Below, in pieces: positions 23,191-30,657 of a stretch of DNA of 32,928 nucleotides (the first letter of the stretch is position 1; every line of letters begins with the position of its first letter). A program made the position numbers and the translations under genes. Source of the stretch: Bacteroidales bacterium M6 (GTDB lineage Bacteria > Bacteroidota > Bacteroidia > Bacteroidales > Muribaculaceae); the NCBI GenBank assembly GCA_001689485.1, contig LUJQ01000082.1, positions 1 to 32,928 on the forward strand, given 5' to 3'. The notes below the pieces were generated by a model that did no database searches, had not been told where the DNA came from, and was given only the letters and a program-made list of their open reading frames with translations.

Positions 23191-24486
23191 CTACATCTTG
23201 CCGTCGGCCAACGGGGCGGTAGTACCGTTTTTGGCAAACGACTGTATCTGTTCATCCGTATAGCCAAGCCCTTTGAGAACCTCGCCGGTGTTGCCGCCGA
23301 GCGTAGGACATGGCCCGTAATTCGGCTGATAGTTGGAAATGGTGAACGGGCAACCTACTGTTACAAATTCTCCGATTCCGCCACCTTGGTTGATTTTGAC
23401 AAGGGTATTGCCGTCATACAGGCTCTCGTCATCCATAATTTCCTTCGTGCTAAGAACCGGGGCACAAGGCACACCGAACGGTGCAAGCTTGGCAACAACA
23501 TCAAACTTCGAAAGTTTCTGCGACCAGTTCTCGATACGGGCTATGATTTCGTCTTTATGACGGTCGCGTGCATCGGCAGTATTGAAATCGGGATTGGTCA
23601 GCCAGTCCTCGAACCCGAATGCCTGACAAGCCTTTTCAAAATCCTTCGCGCCGCGTTGCAGGATTATATAGACGTAGGCATTAGAATCATTTTCCCAGCC
23701 AAGGCACTTGAAAGTCCATCCTAAAACTCCCGAACCTTCAATGTTACCCGAACGTGGAACGTAGTCAGGGAACTTCTCATTCGGATATTGCGGGAACTGT
23801 GTGAGATAACCGATTTTGTCGAGGGTCAGCTGGTCGCGAGTCTTGATGCGGCAGAGGTTGAGGCATGCATTATGCATGGATTGATACACGAATGAGCCTT
23901 CGCCGGTCTTTTCTCGTTGCATCAACGCTGCGAGCAGGCCGATAAGCATGTGCATACCTGTGTTTGAATCGCCAAGAGCCGCACCACTCTGGGTCGGTAC
24001 GTTATATTCGCCTTCATACCAGCCTGTGGTAGAAGCCGCACCGGCTGTAACCTGGGCAATAGGCTCATAGGCTTTCAGGTCTTTATATTTCGATGTGGGA
24101 GGGAACCCCTTGATTGTGCCGTAAATACAACGGGGATTAAGTTTATGCACAACATCCCATCCGAACCCGAGCTTATCCATAGCCCCGGGATGGAGGTTTT
24201 CAATGAATATATCGGCATTCTGAATCAGTTTCGTAAGGATATCCTTACCATCAGGAGTGGCGGCATCAAGGGTCAACGATTTTTTGTCGCTGTTAAGCTG
24301 AAGGAAATAATAACTCGGATATTCAGGGTTGAATTGAAGTTCACCTCGTGTGGCATCACCCGAACCTGGACGTTCTATTTTAATCACTTCGGCGCCAAGC
24401 CAGGCTAGCATCTGCGTACATGAGGGGCCGGACTGGACATTGGTGAAGTCAACGACCTTGATACCTTGTAAAGGAGCGGTGTTCAT
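23191..24486 (-). CDS. frc: formyl-CoA:oxalate CoA-transferase
   Basis: CaiB/BaiF family (class III) CoA-transferase, 431 residues, moving CoA from formyl-CoA to oxalate to give oxalyl-CoA and formate. The N terminus, VVDFTNVQSGPSCTQMLAWLG, is very close to E. coli YfdW. Q18 matches the active-site Gln17, and D173 in LGDSNTGMH matches catalytic Asp169 of Oxalobacter Frc. Two sites differ from that enzyme: the position of Trp48 is Glu49 (TRGELQ), and the glycine-rich loop GGGGQ is replaced by EGSGV at 250-254. The gene leads the oxalate cluster. Linkage to oxc makes the oxalate assignment firm, though acceptor range may differ. Confidence 0.93.
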   Translation of the reverse strand: MNTAPLQGIKVVDFTNVQSGPSCTQMLAWLGAEVIKIERPGSGDATRGELQFNPEYPSYYFLQLNSDKKSLTLDAATPDGKDILTKLIQNADIFIENLHPGAMDKLGFGWDVVHKLNPRCIYGTIKGFPPTSKYKDLKAYEPIAQVTAGAASTTGWYEGEYNVPTQSGAALGDSNTGMHMLIGLLAALMQREKTGEGSFVYQSMHNACLNLCRIKTRDQLTLDKIGYLTQFPQYPNEKFPDYVPRSGNIEGSGVLGWTFKCLGWENDSNAYVYIILQRGAKDFEKACQAFGFEDWLTNPDFNTADARDRHKDEIIARIENWSQKLSKFDVVAKLAPFGVPCAPVLSTKEIMDDESLYDGNTLVKINQGGGIGEFVTVGCPFTISNYQPNYGPCPTLGGNTGEVLKGLGYTDEQIQSFAKNGTTAPLADGKM

Positions 24487-24550
24487 AGGATTTGGTTATA
24501 GTTTTGTTGTCAAATTTTGAATATTGCAATAAAAGCATGGAAATATGTCC

Positions 24551-24570
24551 AAACGGCCTTAGAGCCGTTT
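24551..24570 (-). terminator. hairpin between the CapA-like gene and frc
   Basis: A 7-bp stem AAACGGC/GCCGTTT with a six-base loop has a T-run on the plus-strand side. It lies 67 bp past the end of the CapA-like gene and 64 bp before frc. It may close the ffh-folD-CapA transcript or belong to the frc leader. Confidence 0.45.
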
Positions 24571-24636
24571 TTCATTTTCATTCAATATAACAACAATTCC
24601 AAATCCCGATAAGTTAGCCGGTAGTTGAAAAAGATT

Positions 24637-25629
24637 TTATTTCAATGCATTTCTGAATGCCGATGCTGCAGTCTGCCATGCGGCCGGAACGCTGTCGACA
24701 GGATATACCACAAAGTTTCTATTTCCTCCCGACGGAGGCACCGTGAATACCAAGTGATAACGGGCATCGCTGACCGTTGCCACCCCGCAACTGTCGCGTT
24801 TGAGCGTTACTTCAGCCAATGCCCCGCCACGTGTATCGCGGGTTTTCATGTTTGAAATAAAATTCCCAAGCGAATAAACCACCAACGCATTCCTCCCCGT
24901 CGCAGGGTTCTTAAGCATTTCAAACGGCTGCACCACATGCGGGTGCCCACCTATCACCATATCTACCCCGAGCGACAGCAGGTAATCGGCCAGTTCTTTC
25001 TGAGCCTTTACCGGCAAAAGGGTGTACTCCTCACCCCAGTGCATGGCGGCAACAATGATTTCAGCCCCGGCCTTCCTGGTGGCTTCGACGTCGGAGTAGA
25101 TAACCTCGCGGTCGATATAGTCAACAACGGCATCCCCTTGGATTGTGATTCCGTTAGTCCCGTAAGTGTAGTTCAGAAAGCCTATCCTGAATCCATTTAC
25201 ATCCTTCACCATCGGCAATGCCGCAGTGCGTGCAGCCGCATCGGCATAAGTACCCAGATGCGGTATGCCGAGACTGTCGAGCACATGCACTGTAAACTTC
25301 AAACCTTTGTCGCGACGGTCAAGAGTATGATTGTTGGCCGTAAGGAATAAATCGAACCCGGCATCATGCAGGGCTTCCGCATACGACACCGGGGCGTTAA
25401 AACATGGATAACCCGTGAAACCTGAACGGCCAAGGGGAGTTTCAAGGTTCACCACCGCATAATCGGCATTGCCAATCAAGGGTGCGATTTCACTGAAACA
25501 CGAGGTGTAATCATAATTGCCACCGGCAGTGCGGGCAGCATCAATCTGAGCCTGGTGCATCATTGCGTCACCGGCAAACAACAACGTGGCATCCGTGTCG
25601 GCCATCATGGCCGACGTCAGCTTCATCAT
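24637..25629 (-). CDS. CapA-family (PGA_cap) putative metallophosphoesterase-like protein
   Basis: About 330 residues of the CapA/PgsA-type domain, named after poly-gamma-glutamate synthesis but found widely in unrelated contexts. Conserved blocks are LLFAGDAMMH, VVNLETPLG, LTANNHTLD, AMHWGEEY, IGGHPHVVQP and VVYSLGNF; their Asp, Asn and His residues resemble a calcineurin-like metal site. The start is uncertain: ATG at 25629 is taken, while an in-frame GTG at 25653 and ATGs at 25608/25605 are alternatives. No convincing signal peptide is seen. It follows folD by about 67 bp and may be co-transcribed with ffh and folD. No poly-glutamate genes are nearby, so the biochemical role is open. Confidence 0.82.
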   Translation of the reverse strand: MMKLTSAMMADTDATLLFAGDAMMHQAQIDAARTAGGNYDYTSCFSEIAPLIGNADYAVVNLETPLGRSGFTGYPCFNAPVSYAEALHDAGFDLFLTANNHTLDRRDKGLKFTVHVLDSLGIPHLGTYADAAARTAALPMVKDVNGFRIGFLNYTYGTNGITIQGDAVVDYIDREVIYSDVEATRKAGAEIIVAAMHWGEEYTLLPVKAQKELADYLLSLGVDMVIGGHPHVVQPFEMLKNPATGRNALVVYSLGNFISNMKTRDTRGGALAEVTLKRDSCGVATVSDARYHLVFTVPPSGGNRNFVVYPVDSVPAAWQTAASAFRNALK

Positions 25630-25696
25630 TATTGCCAAAATCGCCTCCGACACGGGCTGATTTATCTATAATCTACCTGACAACGTTATTTATGGC

Positions 25697-26578
25697 CTAT
25701 GCATAAATTTCATGCTTGGCGGCAGCCAGGGTGTTGAGCATCAACGACACTATAGTCATCGGCCCTACCCCGCCGGGAACAGGGGTGATATATGCACACT
25801 TCGGAGCAACCTCGTCGAATTTCACATCACCGCACAGGCGGAAACCGCTTTTGCGTGTTTCATCAGGTACACGGGTCGTACCGACGTCAATCACAGTAGC
25901 ACCGTCCTTAACCATATCGGCCGTTACCGATTCAGGACGCCCCATAGCCGCAATAACTATATCCGCCTCACGGCACACCTCTTTTATATTACGTGTATCA
26001 CGGTGGCAAACCGTCACAGTGGCATTACCCGGATTGGCTTTCTGCATCATCAAAGCAGCAACCGGCTTGCCTACGATATTGCTACGCCCAAGCACCACGC
26101 AGTTGGCCCCGGAGGTATTTATCCCGTAGCGTTCAAGCAAAGTCATGATGCCGGCCGGTGTGGCGCTGCGGAAACATGGAAGCCCTATCGACTGACGCCC
26201 TACGTTGATAGGATGGAACCCGTCGACATCCTTACGATAATCGATTGCCTCGATCAGTCGTTGTTCCGAAATATGGCGCGGAAGCGGAAGCTGCACTATA
26301 AACCCGTCAATTTCAGGATTTTCGTTCAGTTTGGCTATTTCATCCAATAAAGTCTCTTCCGTAACATCATCCTCGAATCGGATAAGGCTTGAAGTAAAGC
26401 CGCATTCGGCACATGCCTTAACTTTGTTGGCAACGTAGGTTTCGCTTCCTCCGTCGTGACCGACAAGGATTGCGGCCAGATGCGGCCTGCGCCCTCCGGC
26501 AGCCAATATCTTTTCAACTTCGGCGGCGATTTCCTGTTTGATTTCGCCTGCCACCTTTTTTCCGTCGATGAGTTGCAT
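25697..26578 (-). CDS. folD: bifunctional methylene-THF dehydrogenase / methenyl-THF cyclohydrolase
   Basis: Cytoplasmic folate enzyme interconverting 5,10-methylene-, methenyl- and 10-formyl-tetrahydrofolate with NADP, 293 residues. Y48 and K52 (YVANK) are the catalytic pair. IVQLPLP, KDVDGFHP, the nucleotide motif GRSNIVGKP, DVGTTR and the C-terminal TPVPGGVGPMT are all intact. It starts 36 bp after ffh on the same strand, a pairing common in Bacteroidales. Its product pool connects formate released by the neighbouring oxalate pathway to one-carbon metabolism, though that needs a formyl-THF synthetase not seen here. Confidence 0.97.
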   Translation of the reverse strand: MQLIDGKKVAGEIKQEIAAEVEKILAAGGRRPHLAAILVGHDGGSETYVANKVKACAECGFTSSLIRFEDDVTEETLLDEIAKLNENPEIDGFIVQLPLPRHISEQRLIEAIDYRKDVDGFHPINVGRQSIGLPCFRSATPAGIMTLLERYGINTSGANCVVLGRSNIVGKPVAALMMQKANPGNATVTVCHRDTRNIKEVCREADIVIAAMGRPESVTADMVKDGATVIDVGTTRVPDETRKSGFRLCGDVKFDEVAPKCAYITPVPGGVGPMTIVSLMLNTLAAAKHEIYA

Positions 26579-26614
26579 GATGTCGTGGGTATTGTTAAAG
26601 GATATAATTTACGA

Positions 26615-27943
26615 TTAGCGACGACGCATGTTGCGCATCATCTGCATCGGGTTTTTCATTGAAGTGGCAGCCTTCATAACCTTGCGGGTCTGCTCGAACT
26701 GCGTCAGAAGCCGGTTAACCTCCTGCAACGTGGTACCTGAACCGGCAGCGATACGCTTGCGGCGCGAACCGTTGATAATCGAAGGATTGACACGCTCTTT
26801 CTCGGTCATGGAGCTGATTATGGCTTCGATTCCCTTAAAGGCGTTATCGTCGATTTCCACATCCTTCAAGGCCTTCCCTACGCCAGGAATCATAGCAGCC
26901 AAATCTTTGAGGTTACCCATTTTCTTTATTTGCTGGATCTGCCCCAGGAAGTCGTTGAAATTGAATTCGTTTTTGGCAATCTTCCGCTGGAGTTCACGGG
27001 CTTTCTTTTCATCGAACTGCTGCTGCGCCTTTTCAACGAGCGAAACAATGTCACCCATGCCGAGGATACGGTCGGCCATTCGCGAGGGATGGAACAGGTC
27101 GATTGCATCGAGTTTCTCACCCGTACCGACGAATTTGATAGGCTTGGTTACCACAGTACGGATTGACAATGCGGCACCGCCACGTGTATCGCCGTCGAGC
27201 TTGGTGAGCACCACTCCGTCGAAATCCAGGCGGTCATTGAATTCTTTTGCCGTGTTGACAGCATCCTGACCCGTCATTGAATCCACAACAAAGAGGGTTT
27301 CCTGCGGCTTGACAGCTTTCTTGATGGCCTCGATTTCATCCATCATCTGCTCGTCGACAGCCAAACGCCCGGCGGTGTCGACTATCACCAGGTCGAGGTG
27401 GTTGCGTTTGGCATGCTCTATCGCGTTGCGCGCGATTTCGACCGGGTTCTTGCTACCCTCCTCGGTGTAAACAGGCACGTTAATCTGTTCGGCCAGCACC
27501 TTAAGCTGCTCGATAGCGGCAGGACGGTAAACGTCGCATGCCACCAGCAACGGGCGTTTCCCTTTTTCGCTCTTGAACTTTTTTGCAAGCTTGCCTGAGA
27601 AGGTGGTTTTTCCGGAACCTTGCAGACCCGACATAAGGATTACCGTAGGATTTCCCGAAAGGTTTACCTGCGCGGTGTCGCCACCCATGAGCTGGGCAAG
27701 TTCGTCGTGTACGATTTTCACCATCAGCTCCTGCGGCTTGATGGCGTTAATCACGTTCTGCCCCAAAGCCTTGGCCTTGACCGTATCGGTAAACGATTTG
27801 GCAACCTTGTAGTTCACGTCGGCATCGAGCAGAGCCCGACGCACATCCTTAAGGGTTTCAGCCACATTTATCTCGGTAATCTTGCCTTGGCCTTTGAGTA
27901 TTTTAAAACTCCGCTCAAGTTTCTCGCTTAGATTCTCAAACAT
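26615..27943 (-). CDS. ffh: signal recognition particle protein Ffh (SRP54)
   Basis: GTPase that binds 4.5S RNA and signal sequences for co-translational membrane targeting, 442 residues. The N domain covers about 1-90. The G domain has the P-loop GLQGSGKTT from 106, DTAGR, TKLDGDTRGG and the SRP54 closing motif. The M domain (about 300-442) has the RNA-binding region NGSRRKRIAAGSGTT and ends in the methionine- and arginine-rich MMRNMRRR. Length and motifs are complete. It leads the ffh-folD-CapA group. The SRP RNA gene was not seen in the window. Confidence 0.98.
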   Translation of the reverse strand: MFENLSEKLERSFKILKGQGKITEINVAETLKDVRRALLDADVNYKVAKSFTDTVKAKALGQNVINAIKPQELMVKIVHDELAQLMGGDTAQVNLSGNPTVILMSGLQGSGKTTFSGKLAKKFKSEKGKRPLLVACDVYRPAAIEQLKVLAEQINVPVYTEEGSKNPVEIARNAIEHAKRNHLDLVIVDTAGRLAVDEQMMDEIEAIKKAVKPQETLFVVDSMTGQDAVNTAKEFNDRLDFDGVVLTKLDGDTRGGAALSIRTVVTKPIKFVGTGEKLDAIDLFHPSRMADRILGMGDIVSLVEKAQQQFDEKKARELQRKIAKNEFNFNDFLGQIQQIKKMGNLKDLAAMIPGVGKALKDVEIDDNAFKGIEAIISSMTEKERVNPSIINGSRRKRIAAGSGTTLQEVNRLLTQFEQTRKVMKAATSMKNPMQMMRNMRRR

Positions 27944-28032
27944 GCTTTATGATGGGTAGTATGGGATTTTATTAGTTAGTTTAGTTTCAAAACAGGCGCA
28001 GACATGCACGTCAGTCGTGTAATGTGTACCGC

Positions 28033-28380
28033 TTAGAGCCTGTTGGTGGCCGTGTCAGGGAAAATCACGTTCGGCTTGAAGCCACGTGCCTCCTCATATG
28101 GCATCGTGCCATAAGCCATTATTATTATTATGTCACCGGGAAGAACCTTGCGTGCTGCCGCCCCGTTAAGGCATATAACCCCCGAACCGCGTTCGCCGGG
28201 AATGGCATATGTTTCCAAACGTTCGCCGTTGTTGTTATTGACGATATAAACATGCTCACCGGGGAGTATATTGGCCGCATCCATTAGATTTTCATCGATG
28301 GTTATACTTCCGATATAATCGAGACGCGCCTCAGTGACGGTTACCCGGTGTATTTTTGACTTTAAAATTTCAACCTGCAT
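28033..28380 (-). CDS. panD: aspartate 1-decarboxylase precursor
   Basis: Pyruvoyl enzyme making beta-alanine from aspartate for pantothenate and CoA, 115 residues. The self-cleavage site is G24-S25 in DYIGSITID, where Ser25 becomes the pyruvoyl group. K9, H11 and the tail segment IIIMAYG match the family. It lies 61 bp after panC on the same strand, so the two enzymes that make and use beta-alanine are likely co-transcribed. panB is not in the window. Confidence 0.97.
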   Translation of the reverse strand: MQVEILKSKIHRVTVTEARLDYIGSITIDENLMDAANILPGEHVYIVNNNNGERLETYAIPGERGSGVICLNGAAARKVLPGDIIIIMAYGTMPYEEARGFKPNVIFPDTATNRL

Positions 28381-28441
28381 CTTGCCGGTGTTTCTTCTTG
28401 CTTCTGAACGGAGTCGTCATGGCGGCCCCGTTGACTGCTGA

Positions 28442-29287
28442 TTAATATTTTATGTTGTCGATAAGCCTTACCTTGCCGCAATAAGCGGTTACACACCCCA
28501 CAGGGCGGCCGTTGACCGCATCATCCCAGCTTCCGAGAGGCTGCATAGTCAGAGGGTCGACAATCTCATAGTACTCCACTTCCATATGCGGGAAGGAATT
28601 TATGGCATCGACAACGAACTTTTTGGTTTCAGCCAGGGTATGTGTCTTTGCCCACTCCACACTCTCGGCAAGGGTGCGGTGGATAACGGGGGCGACACGG
28701 CGCTGCTCATCGGTCAGACGTGTGTTGCGGCTGCTCATTGCCAGGCCGTCGGCTTCGCGGCATATCGGGCAGTCAACAATTTCGAGTCCGAACCCTTCAA
28801 GCTCCACCATTTTCCGTATCACGGCAATCTGCTGGAAATCTTTCTCACCGAAATATGCACGGTCAGGTTCCACGATGGCAAACAGCTTGCTTACAATCTG
28901 CGCCACACCGTTGAAATGCCCCGGACGCATAGCCCCTTCCATTACCGCCGCCACTTCACCCAGGTCAAACTGACGGGTGTCGGGTTCGGGATACACCTCT
29001 TCCACCGAAGGGATAAAGGCCACATCGGCACCGGCGGCTTCGAGTTTGGCACAATCGGCCTCCTCTGTTCGCGGATAGGTTGCGAGGTCTTCGGCATTAT
29101 TGAATTGGGTGGGATTCACAAACACGCTTACAACCACCACGTCGTTTTCACTCCGTGCGCGGTCTACAAGGGATATATGACCCGCATGCAACGCCCCCAT
29201 GGTCGGCACGAGCCCGACGGTTTTCCCCTCGGCCCTGGCTTCGGCCACACGCGTGCGGAGCCGGTCTACAGTTCTTATTATTTCCAT
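28442..29287 (-). CDS. panC: pantothenate synthetase (pantoate-beta-alanine ligase)
   Basis: ATP-dependent condensation of pantoate with beta-alanine, 281 residues. The nucleotidyl-transferase HIGH-type motif is H34-AGH37 in PTMGALHAGH; KDFQQIAVIRKMV and the KMSKS-like MSSRNTRL are present. The start is set at the ATG at 29287, giving the canonical MEIIRTVDRLR beginning; a longer frame to 29350 runs through the promoter. A minus-strand TACCTTTG lies 37 bp upstream. panD follows. Confidence 0.96.
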   Translation of the reverse strand: MEIIRTVDRLRTRVAEARAEGKTVGLVPTMGALHAGHISLVDRARSENDVVVVSVFVNPTQFNNAEDLATYPRTEEADCAKLEAAGADVAFIPSVEEVYPEPDTRQFDLGEVAAVMEGAMRPGHFNGVAQIVSKLFAIVEPDRAYFGEKDFQQIAVIRKMVELEGFGLEIVDCPICREADGLAMSSRNTRLTDEQRRVAPVIHRTLAESVEWAKTHTLAETKKFVVDAINSFPHMEVEYYEIVDPLTMQPLGSWDDAVNGRPVGCVTAYCGKVRLIDNIKY

Positions 29288-29323
29288 TATATATAAGAGT
29301 AAATAAACCCTGTTTTTCGGCTG

Positions 29324-29331
29324 CAAAGGTA
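29324..29331 (-). promoter_or_regulatory. panC promoter -7 element
   Basis: Minus-strand TACCTTTG at 29331-29324, followed about 37 bp later by panC. The nearest TTG upstream (29350-29348) is only 16 bases away, shorter than usual, so the -33 element is uncertain. Confidence 0.6.
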
Positions 29332-29354
29332 TAAAATTATTGTTGAACAATCAC

Positions 29355-29362
29355 TAACTTTG
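29355..29362 (+). promoter_or_regulatory. recR promoter -7 element
   Basis: TAACTTTG fits TAnnTTTG and lies 81 bp before the chosen recR start, divergent from and only 23 bp away from the panC box. No good TTG element at 19-21 bases upstream was found. Confidence 0.5.
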
Positions 29363-29442
29363 CAGGAAAATCGGTTTGTCAAAAAGCCGCCGGCAAAAGG
29401 CTTATGCACCCGTGCAGCCGCTGCCACATAGACCCAAACCTA

Positions 29443-30066
29443 ATGACACAGGAATTTGAATCAAGGCTTCTCGAAGGAGCCGTCAGCGAAATATCACGCC
29501 TCCCCGGCATCGGGCGCAAAACAGCCCTGAGGTTAGCCCTGCACCTGTTGCGCGAGGATGTGGCCACCTCCGTAGCCCTCGGCGAGGCCATCATAAACAT
29601 GCGCAAAGGGATAAGCTACTGCCGTGTTTGCCATAACATTTCCGAAACCGACCTATGCCCCGTATGCGCCGACCCGCGGCGCGACAGTTCGACCGTCTGC
29701 GTGGTCGAAAACGTAAAAGATGTGCTGATTTTTGAAAACACAGGCTCATATCGCGGATTATACCATGTGCTCGGAGGGGTGATATCACCCATCGACGGCA
29801 TAGGGCCGGACAAACTTAAGATAGATGCGCTTGTTACCCGCGTTGCAAACGGCGACATAAAGGAGGTGATTCTCGCACTCGGGGCGACCATGGAGGGGGA
29901 TACCACCGACTATTATATCTACAAACGCCTTGAACCATACAACATCAAGGTAACGCAGCTGGCACGCGGGGTTTCGGTAGGCAACGAAATCGAATACACC
30001 GACGAAATCACACTGGGGCGGTCGCTGCTCAACCGCACGCTATTCTCCGACACAATAATGCAATAG
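29443..30066 (+). CDS. recR: recombination mediator protein RecR
   Basis: Works with RecO to load RecA on gapped DNA, 207 residues. A helix-hairpin-helix SRLPGIGRKTALRLALHLL is at 18-36. The zinc finger has C60, C63, C72 and C75. The Toprim domain follows with VVENVKDVLIFE and a walker-like GGVISPIDGIGPD. I choose the ATG at 29443 because MTQEFESRLLEGAVSE matches the Bacteroidales N-terminus; an ATG at 29404 would add 13 unusual residues. A GNAT gene starts 2 bp after the stop. Confidence 0.96.
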   Translation: MTQEFESRLLEGAVSEISRLPGIGRKTALRLALHLLREDVATSVALGEAIINMRKGISYCRVCHNISETDLCPVCADPRRDSSTVCVVENVKDVLIFENTGSYRGLYHVLGGVISPIDGIGPDKLKIDALVTRVANGDIKEVILALGATMEGDTTDYYIYKRLEPYNIKVTQLARGVSVGNEIEYTDEITLGRSLLNRTLFSDTIMQ

Positions 30067-30068
30067 CG

Positions 30069-30629
30069 ATGCTTACAGATAACCAGATACGGTTGCGGGC
30101 CCTTGAGCCATCCGATGTCGACCGACTCTACATATGGGAAAACTGCCCGGAAATGAGACGTCACGGGGTAAATGCCGCGCCATATTCCCGCCATCAGCTA
30201 TGGGAATATGCCAACAATTATGACGCAGACCCTTTGCGAAGCGGCCAACTACGCCTGATTATCGAGGTCACAACATCCGACCGTAATGCCGGCTGCAACT
30301 GCCCCGGCAAACAGACGGCAACTGCTGTTGGATGCATAGACCTTTACGACATCGACCCGCGCAACAGACATGCATACATAGGGATTATGACGTCACCGGA
30401 ACACAGGGGCATGGGTTATGCGTCTGTGGCCTTGGAGCTGATAAAGACCTTCGCCCGTGACTCGCTCGGACTGCATACCTTAGCAGCAATTGCCGCATCC
30501 GACAACACCCCTTCGGTGCGGCTATTCACACGGTGCGGTTTCCGAAAATCAGGCATCCTCACGGGATGGCTCCGCATCGAGGGCGACACATATGCCGACG
30601 CAGTGTTATTCCACTCTACCCTTCAATAA
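30069..30629 (+). CDS. GNAT-family N-acetyltransferase
   Basis: About 186 residues with the RimJ/RimL-type acetyltransferase pattern: IRLRALEPSDVDRLYIWENCPE at the N terminus, IGIMTSPEHRGMGYASVAL with the acetyl-CoA loop (HRGMGYA), and AIAASDNTPSVRLFTRCGF. Such enzymes acetylate protein N-termini, amines or small molecules; the substrate is unknown. It starts 2 bp after recR, so the pair is one transcriptional and probably translationally coupled unit. A 24-residue stretch (about 72-95) with two cysteines is atypical. The stop codon lies inside a terminator-like hairpin. Confidence 0.88.
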   Translation: MLTDNQIRLRALEPSDVDRLYIWENCPEMRRHGVNAAPYSRHQLWEYANNYDADPLRSGQLRLIIEVTTSDRNAGCNCPGKQTATAVGCIDLYDIDPRNRHAYIGIMTSPEHRGMGYASVALELIKTFARDSLGLHTLAAIAASDNTPSVRLFTRCGFRKSGILTGWLRIEGDTYADAVLFHSTLQ

Positions 30630-30649
30630 CAGGAGTAACTGTTATTGAA
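30622..30649. terminator. hairpin between the GNAT gene and the sensor kinase gene
   Basis: An 11-bp perfect stem (30622-30632 with 30639-30649, TTCAATAACAG and complement) with a six-base loop includes the GNAT stop codon. The neighbouring genes converge here, so it is probably a shared bidirectional terminator. Confidence 0.68.
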
Positions 30650-30657
30650 TCAATAGG

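Noticed and set aside
24637..25629. Poly-gamma-glutamate capsule biosynthesis
   Set aside because: Only the CapA-like domain is present; no CapB/CapC ligase genes are nearby, and this domain occurs in many unrelated settings.
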